Shown here in pieces: positions 5,390-9,952 of a stretch of 9,952 nt of DNA. Under the pieces are notes generated by a model, which ran no database searches, had not been told where the DNA came from, and saw nothing but the letters and a program-made list of their open reading frames with translations. Position 1 is the first letter of the stretch; each line of letters opens with the position of its first letter. The position numbers and the translations under genes were made by a program. The DNA lies in contig JAWUWD010000123.1 of assembly GCA_034112085.1 (NCBI GenBank), forward strand, positions 1 to 9,952. Reading direction: 5' to 3'. The DNA is from JAWUWD01 sp034112085 (GTDB lineage Bacteria > Bacteroidota > Bacteroidia > Cytophagales > Cyclobacteriaceae).

Positions 5390-7768
5390 CTACTCTTCAT
5401 AATACCCTCCTCCATTTTTCTTTCTTCCATAGCCATAGCCATAGCCATAGCCATAGCCATAGCCATAGCCTGGTCCGAATTTATAGATATCATTAAATGC
5501 GATACTTATATTTGCCATTTTTCCTTGATCAACATTACTTTGAAGTGTTGCCAAGGCTTCCTTGGGCGTATAATTTTGTCTGGTAATATATAAGATATGA
5601 TCCACTAAAGTTGCTATCTCAAGTGCATCAGACACTAATCCTATTGGTGGTGTATCTATTAGTAATACGTCATATGTTTTTTTCAAATTATTTACCAATG
5701 TAGCAAATTCGTTGCGCAACAACAGTTCTCCAGGATTTGGGGGTACAGGACCACCAGTGATTATATCAAGATTTTCAACGCTTGAATGTTGAATAACTGT
5801 TTCCCATTCAACTTGCCCTGACAGGTAGTTACTTAAGCCAACTGTATTTGCTAACTGCATTTCTTGAAACAATTTTGGCTTACGCATATCAGCACCAACA
5901 ATTATTGTTTTCTTACCAGAAATGGCCAAAATATTGGCCAAATTAAGCGTAGTAAATGATTTTCCTTCTCCACTAATGGAAGAGGTAATCATCATTACAA
6001 ATTTATCTTTCTTCACGAAATAATTAAGATTAGAACGAAGAGAACGAAATGCTTCTGCCATGACCGACTTGGGTTTATTACTTACCACCATGTGGTCAGG
6101 ATCATCATTATGGCCAATCACTCCAATAATTGGTATTGCAGTAATCTGTTCTATGTCCTCCTTGGATTGAATTTTAGTATTAAGTAACTCGGCTACAGCG
6201 AAAAGTACTATTGGCACACCAAACCCGAAAAATAATGCGATCAAATAACTCAATTGAGTTTTAGGTGATATTATTCCGCCAATTTGGCCAGCTGGATTTA
6301 CGACCATGATGTCCGAAGTCGTAGACGCTTCTGAAATAGCCGCTTCCGTACGCTTTTGTGTTAAAAACACGTATAAATTTTCACCAATATCATACGTTCG
6401 TTGAATGGTTACTAATTGCCGTTCTTCTTTCGGTAAATTATTAAGTCCACGCTCTAATAGATTAATTCGTTTTTGAATTTGAGCAATGGCAATTTCGTCT
6501 GTTGACTGTAAATTTTTTACACTTTGTAAAATGGTAGCCCTTAAATCATTAATCTGATTAGCCAAATTATTGGTTAATGGGTTTTCTCTTTCCGTCTGAC
6601 TACCTATCATTTTGGATTGCAATTGCAAATTTGTTAACTGTTCTATGAGCTTAACAACAACCGGATCATTTAAACCTACTGAAGTAGGTAAAATGACCTG
6701 GTCCGCAATCGTTTCATTTTTTAAATAGTCGAACAAGTATTGGTAATAACTTTCTTTAACAATATATTCTGTTTTAACTTTTTCTAAATCATCTAATTTG
6801 TGGAGTAATCGTTGCGCCTCGTCTCCCAAATTAATTTGCGTGTTTTGATCTTTGAATCGCTCCAATTGCATTTCAACCAACAACAAAGAATCGGATATGT
6901 AGGCCAGTTGCTGATCAATAAAGTTCTTAGAACTAGTAGCCGCCTCACGTTTATTATTTAAATCATGTTGGGTATAGATTTCAATCAACTTATTTAGAAA
7001 ATCAATTTCTTTTTTAGCAACGGAGCCATTAATACTCATATTTAACACAGAAGCGCCTTCCTCCGCCCATTCAACAGAAAGACGGCCGGAATAACCGGTT
7101 GCTAGTGACTGACCATTTTGAAAAACCAAATTCAAATCATCCTCGAAATAATCATCAAGGGTTCCAATTTTATTAATTAATACAGGAAATCCTTCAATAT
7201 CTAGTATTTCATTAAATTGCCCTATGTATTCTGTGGGCTGCAGTTGCCCTAAGCTGTCGTCTTCAATGATTACTCGTGGCTTTAAATGATATTCTTTATT
7301 ACTAAGTATGTCGAAGTCGAAGGAACCACTCAAATATTCTTCTCCTTTTTTATTTCCAGTAATTACGATTGGTAAACTTTGGTATAATTCTGAAGTTTTA
7401 ATTTTCCCTTCTCCATAAATTGAAACCGTTAACCCTAAACTATCAATCACCTGCTGTATAATTGGATAGGATTTTATAATGTACGGCTCATTTAAAAAAT
7501 TACGATAAGCATTAACCAAAGGATTATTATATAACAGTTCCGCCATTTGCCCTGATTCCTCTTTTTCCTTAATTATAATTGAAGCAGAAACTGAATAGAC
7601 TTTTGTGGCATAACGATTATAAATAAAAGCGAGTGAAAGTGCTATTAATACTGCCAATCCTACTAAGTACCAGTAACGCAATATTCGATACCAGATTCTT
7701 TTATAGTTTATTAAAGACGTCTCTTCTTCGAAGTAGTTATCTTTAGGATTGTCTTTAGAGGCGTTCAA
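5390..7768 (-). CDS. wzc: Wzc-like polysaccharide co-polymerase fused to BY-kinase, with Tyr-Gly repeat tail
   Basis: An inner-membrane protein of 792 residues controlling polymerisation and export of a surface polysaccharide together with the Wza-like protein upstream. Layout: cytoplasmic N-terminus, TM1 about 31-50, periplasmic Wzz part with coiled-coil-rich helices about 250-460, GNVR-type region (LPKEERQLVTIQRTYD, 445-460), TM2 about 505-528, then a cytoplasmic tyrosine-kinase domain. Kinase motifs are EAFRSLRSNL (572-581, oligomerisation type), Walker A SISGEGKSF (597-605), Walker A' IIVGADMRKP (622-631) and Walker B VLLIDTPP (701-708). The tail has seven Tyr-Gly pairs (768-781) then RKKNGGGYYEE, giving nine clustered tyrosines as candidate autophosphorylation sites. 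The frame is open back to the wza stop but contains no ATG before residue 75; the TTG at 7768 leaves a normal 30-residue cytoplasmic lead and is the best start. The gap to wza is 66 bases. Confidence 0.94.
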   Translation of the reverse strand: MNASKDNPKDNYFEEETSLINYKRIWYRILRYWYLVGLAVLIALSLAFIYNRYATKVYSVSASIIIKEKEESGQMAELLYNNPLVNAYRNFLNEPYIIKSYPIIQQVIDSLGLTVSIYGEGKIKTSELYQSLPIVITGNKKGEEYLSGSFDFDILSNKEYHLKPRVIIEDDSLGQLQPTEYIGQFNEILDIEGFPVLINKIGTLDDYFEDDLNLVFQNGQSLATGYSGRLSVEWAEEGASVLNMSINGSVAKKEIDFLNKLIEIYTQHDLNNKREAATSSKNFIDQQLAYISDSLLLVEMQLERFKDQNTQINLGDEAQRLLHKLDDLEKVKTEYIVKESYYQYLFDYLKNETIADQVILPTSVGLNDPVVVKLIEQLTNLQLQSKMIGSQTERENPLTNNLANQINDLRATILQSVKNLQSTDEIAIAQIQKRINLLERGLNNLPKEERQLVTIQRTYDIGENLYVFLTQKRTEAAISEASTTSDIMVVNPAGQIGGIISPKTQLSYLIALFFGFGVPIVLFAVAELLNTKIQSKEDIEQITAIPIIGVIGHNDDPDHMVVSNKPKSVMAEAFRSLRSNLNYFVKKDKFVMMITSSISGEGKSFTTLNLANILAISGKKTIIVGADMRKPKLFQEMQLANTVGLSNYLSGQVEWETVIQHSSVENLDIITGGPVPPNPGELLLRNEFATLVNNLKKTYDVLLIDTPPIGLVSDALEIATLVDHILYITRQNYTPKEALATLQSNVDQGKMANISIAFNDIYKFGPGYGYGYGYGYGYGYGRKKNGGGYYEE
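5427..5470. repeat. Hexanucleotide microsatellite (CCATAG, about 7.3 copies) inside wzc
   Basis: Seven perfect tandem copies of CCATAG plus two further bases, 44 bases without a mismatch. On the coding strand it reads TATGGC repeats and encodes seven Tyr-Gly dipeptides in the kinase tail. Because the unit is six bases, slippage would add or remove Tyr-Gly pairs without shifting the frame. Whether copy number varies between strains cannot be seen here. Confidence 0.97.
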
Positions 7769-7834
7769 AATTTGAAAGGTTGATTTGTTGAGTTGCTTAT
7801 TTGTTGAATTATATGAAGTATTAATACAGATCCT

Positions 7835-8659
7835 TTATCTAGAGAAATTTAAGGCAATGACCAATAACGAAATTGTACTAACCACTAAGGATAAGTTTTT
7901 TCCAAAATAAACTTGATATGGTCGCTGCTTTAAAGGGGGGACTATAATTACATCATTCTGATTGACATAATAAAAGGACGAATTAATAAAAGATTCATCC
8001 AATAGATTCAGGTAATACACCTCTGCTTTCCCTTTACCTTGTCTTATTATTTTTACGTTGGATTTATCTGCAAAATCGGTAAAACCACCAGCCAGGCCTA
8101 TTGCCTCTAGCATGGTTATTCTATTGTTTAACGAATTAATGGTGCTTTCATTTTTCACTTCGCCTAGCAACGTAAATCTAAAATTCAATAATCGCACTTC
8201 TATTACAGGGTTTTTCAAATATTCCTTGGCTATCTTTAGTATTTCCTTTTGTGCGTCAAAAACTGTTAGTCCGGTTAATGTTACCTTCCCTACAACCGGA
8301 AATTCCACCTGCCCCTCTTCATCTATTAAATAACCATTCACAAGAGCCGCAACAGGGTTTTGAAATTGATTAAACGTATTTGCTCCTTGACCTGATTTAA
8401 TAGAAAAAAAATCGTATTCCTGCGGAGTGAGACTCAAAAATTTGACAGAAATAATATCCTCTGGTTGCAGTTTATACTCAAAATTGCTCAGGTTATAGGT
8501 CCTCAAAACGGTATTCTTTAAAGCCTCGTTTGATTTCAAATTTACATCATCGTTTTGTAAGTATTGGTAGCGTTTATTCATAACGCATGCCGTGTTTAGG
8601 TGCATTATAAAGATGAGAAATAAAAACTTTGACAGAAGTCCTTTTTTAATATTTATCAT
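7835..8659 (-). CDS. wza: Wza-like outer-membrane polysaccharide export lipoprotein
   Basis: An export-channel protein of the Wza/BexD (Poly_export, OPX) family, 274 residues from the ATG at 8659. The N-terminus is a lipoprotein signal peptide: Lys5-Lys6, a hydrophobic core LLSKFLFLIFIM and lipobox LNTAC with Cys25, followed by VMNKRYQYLQ as in Bacteroidota homologues. Then come the Poly_export domain (FEYKLQPEDIISVKFLSL, about 61-78, and GYLIDEEGQVEFPVVGKV, about 109-126) and one SLBB domain (LLGEVKNEST, MLEAIGLAGGF, about 160-213). A hydrophobic C-terminal segment (SLVVSTISLLVIALNF, about 257-272) follows; such a tail is common in the shorter members. The frame stays open upstream to a TTG at 8710, but that would put 17 polar residues before the signal peptide, so 8659 is chosen. 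It precedes the Wzc-like gene, its expected functional partner. Confidence 0.92.
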   Translation of the reverse strand: MINIKKGLLSKFLFLIFIMHLNTACVMNKRYQYLQNDDVNLKSNEALKNTVLRTYNLSNFEYKLQPEDIISVKFLSLTPQEYDFFSIKSGQGANTFNQFQNPVAALVNGYLIDEEGQVEFPVVGKVTLTGLTVFDAQKEILKIAKEYLKNPVIEVRLLNFRFTLLGEVKNESTINSLNNRITMLEAIGLAGGFTDFADKSNVKIIRQGKGKAEVYYLNLLDESFINSSFYYVNQNDVIIVPPLKQRPYQVYFGKNLSLVVSTISLLVIALNFSR

Positions 8660-8715
8660 TTTGTTTTTTGTGAAATTTCGGAAATTGATATGACTTGTAG
8701 CTAGGTCCAATCATC

Positions 8716-8750
8716 TGTGAAAACTCAATTCGTTTATATATTTTTTCACA
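8716..8750. repeat. Perfect 8-bp inverted repeat overlapping the kdsA stop
   Basis: TGTGAAAA at 8716-8723 and TTTTCACA at 8743-8750 form a perfect inverted repeat around a 19-base AT-rich loop. The right arm includes the kdsA stop codon (8746-8748). The stem has low GC content and is not followed by a T tract on either strand, so it is not a convincing intrinsic terminator. It could be a protein-binding site or chance in AT-rich DNA. Confidence 0.4.
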
Positions 8751-9582
8751 AATCGCATTCCTTCTCCAACTCCCAAACCTTTTTAATCATTGTCAAGAAC
8801 TTTCTCATCTCTGACAAAGGAACCATATTAGGCCCATCACTCAATGCCTTATCAGGATTCGGATGTGTTTCAATAAAAAACCCATCTACACCAACAGCTG
8901 CTGCTGCTCTTGCCAAGTACGGTGCAAATTCGCGTTGCCCACCTGAACTACCTCCCTGTCCTCCGGGTTGCTGCACACTATGTGTGCAATCGAATATGAC
9001 AGGCGCATATTGTCGCATAATGGGTAATGCACGCATGTCTACCACCAAATTGTGATAGCCGAATGAACTTCCTCGTTCAGTAAGTGCAACATTGTTATTT
9101 CCAGTGCTCAGCACCTTATTTATAGAATATTGCATATCAGCGGGCGCCATATATTGACCTCGTTTTATATTCACGAGTTTCCCTGTGTTTGCAGCTGATA
9201 CGATCAGATCCGTTTGTCTACATAAAAAGGCTGGTATTTGCAATACATCGGCAACTTCTGCTACCGCTCGCACTTGGCTACTTTCATGAATATCAGTCAC
9301 CAAGGGAGTTCCTAACTCTGTTTTTACTTTTTGAAGTAGCTTTAGCCCTTCTTCTAACCCAGGACCTCTGTAAGAATCAACAGAGGTTCGATTGGCTTTA
9401 TCAAAGGAAGCTTTGAAAACATAGTTGATGTCCAATTCCTCACAAATTGTCTTAACTGACTCCCCAACCTGCATGCAGATTTCGTAGCTTTCGGCAGCAC
9501 AAGGACCGGCAAACAAGGTGAGTTTGCCATCCCCTATAGACATGGAGTCTGTTATTTTTGCACTATTTTCAAACTTCTTCAT
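8746..9582 (-). CDS. kdsA: 3-deoxy-8-phosphooctulonate synthase (Kdo-8-phosphate synthase), metal-dependent type
   Basis: Condenses phosphoenolpyruvate with D-arabinose 5-phosphate to Kdo 8-phosphate in the cytoplasm, the first committed step to Kdo for lipopolysaccharide inner core or Kdo-linked glycans. The 278 residues are full length. Signature motifs are YVFKASFDKANRTS, SYRGPGLEEGL, TDIHE, IPAFLCRQTDL, FGYHNLVVDMR and ETHPNPDKALSDGP. Cys28 in LFAGPCAAES, His201 in THSVQQPGG, Glu238 and Asp249 match the metal ligands of the Aquifex-type metal-dependent class; the E. coli type has Asn in place of the Cys. The start ATG at 9582 follows A/T-rich sequence. The roughly 107 bases between it and the cupin remnant (9583-9689) hold no gene and no promoter matching the Bacteroidota TAnnTTTG consensus that I could find. 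The wza start lies 86 bases downstream of its stop. Confidence 0.96.
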   Translation of the reverse strand: MKKFENSAKITDSMSIGDGKLTLFAGPCAAESYEICMQVGESVKTICEELDINYVFKASFDKANRTSVDSYRGPGLEEGLKLLQKVKTELGTPLVTDIHESSQVRAVAEVADVLQIPAFLCRQTDLIVSAANTGKLVNIKRGQYMAPADMQYSINKVLSTGNNNVALTERGSSFGYHNLVVDMRALPIMRQYAPVIFDCTHSVQQPGGQGGSSGGQREFAPYLARAAAAVGVDGFFIETHPNPDKALSDGPNMVPLSEMRKFLTMIKKVWELEKECDL

Positions 9583-9689
9583 AAAATCGTAAGTACTGAT
9601 TTACCAGATGTAATGATACCATTCAAATGTGCCCCTATCAAAGAGCTATAACTAATAATCATGCTAAATTATCCATTTTATGAATCTGA

Positions 9690-9952
9690 TCATATTCTAT
9701 TATAATCATCTTCTATACGAACAATATCATCTTCACCAAAGTATTACCCTGTATGCACTTCAATAAATCCGAGCAACTCCTCTCCAATATTTTCTACTCT
9801 GTGTTTTTGTTCGCGTTTTATGCAAATATGATCTCCTTTTTCTAGTAGATTATCTTGTCCATCAATGATGACTTTGGCTTTCCCACTGACAATCACCCAA
9901 TTTTCATCCCTTTTATAATGATATTGGTAAGAAAGCCTTTTTTTGGGTAAAA
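9690..9952 (-). pseudogene. ManC/type II phosphomannose isomerase cupin domain, 3' part, interrupted by an in-frame stop
   Basis: Entering from the right edge, the frame reads LPKKRLSYQYHYKRDENW, then VIVSGKAKVIIDGQ, LEKGDHICIKREQKHRVENI and FIEVHTG, which is the cupin of type II phosphomannose isomerase/mannose-1-phosphate guanylyltransferase (family pattern: histidine-rich first strand, WxVVSGxA, HRxxN, IEVQxG). A TAA at 9744-9746 ends it after HTG. In the same frame the next codons read YFGEDDIVRIEDDYNRI and stop at 9690-9692. That is the conserved family ending, which normally continues from the glycine through one residue (often Ser) into YLGEDDI. A single change from TCA (Ser) to TAA would explain this. 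The rest of the frame shows no other damage. It is either a recent pseudogene, a protein shortened by 18 residues that may still fold, or a sequencing error. Whether the cupin stands alone or is fused to a nucleotidyltransferase lies outside the window. Confidence 0.82.

Noticed and set aside
5427..5470. CRISPR or regulatory iteron reading of the CCATAG repeat
   Set aside because: Units are six bases with no spacers and lie in frame in the wzc coding sequence, where they encode Tyr-Gly pairs.
7818..7827. Palindrome GTATTAATAC between wza and wzc
   Set aside because: A ten-base AT-rich palindrome is expected by chance at this composition and has no T tract or second copy nearby.
8660..8710. 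N-terminal extension of the Wza-like protein by 17 residues from a TTG
   Set aside because: It would place polar residues ahead of a good lipoprotein signal peptide; the ATG at 8659 fits better.
8717..9055. Plus-strand frame of 112 codons across the kdsA 3' end
   Set aside because: Antisense to the well-supported kdsA; the Pro/Cys-rich composition is what its Gly-rich coding strand would give when read backwards.
9583..9689. Promoter search ahead of kdsA
   Set aside because: No TAnnTTTG with an upstream TTG at suitable spacing was found. A near-palindrome AATGATACCATT (9612-9623) is too short and imperfect to call.

Overview
The window looks like part of a surface-polysaccharide locus from a Bacteroidota bacterium, probably Flavobacteriia or a relative. 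The evidence is AT-rich DNA, A-rich stretches rather than strong Shine-Dalgarno sites before most starts, a Wza-type lipoprotein beginning CVMNKRYQYLQ after its lipobox, and a Wzz/BY-kinase fusion of the kind common in that phylum. The phylum call is an inference from style; no rRNA or other marker is present. All ten recognisable genes are on the minus strand, so transcription runs from high to low coordinates.

Right edge to 8746: a truncated ManC-type (mannose-6-phosphate isomerase/GDP-mannose pyrophosphorylase) cupin enters from outside the window and carries an in-frame TAA, with recognisable family sequence continuing after it. About 107 bases without a gene follow, then kdsA (Kdo-8-phosphate synthase, metal-dependent type).

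8659 to 5390: export machinery. A Wza-like outer-membrane polysaccharide export lipoprotein is followed by a 792-residue Wzc-like inner-membrane co-polymerase/tyrosine kinase. The kinase ends in a Tyr-Gly dipeptide repeat encoded by a perfect hexanucleotide microsatellite.

5360 to 1: a pseudaminic-acid-type nonulosonate operon. The order is pseC (aminotransferase), pseF (CMP transferase), a GNAT acyltransferase (PseH-like position), an Fmt/ArnA-type formyltransferase, pseI (synthase), then HisH-like and HisF-like proteins. From pseC onward every junction overlaps, by 1 to 35 bases, and three of the genes start with GTG. The HisF-like protein lacks the catalytic Asp of histidine biosynthesis, so this pair most likely supplies ammonia for an acetamidino modification (as in WbpG/PseA systems) rather than making histidine. 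PseB, PseG and a PseA/WbpG-type amidotransferase are not in the window and may lie beyond the left edge or elsewhere.

Taken together: the Pse genes would make a CMP-activated nonulosonic acid whose amino groups may carry acetyl, formyl and/or acetamidino groups, for a glycan exported by the Wza/Wzc pair. The unusual points are the acylation and amidination gene set, the repeat-encoded tyrosine tail and the interrupted cupin. No RNA genes, CRISPR arrays, insertion sequences or convincing terminators were seen.
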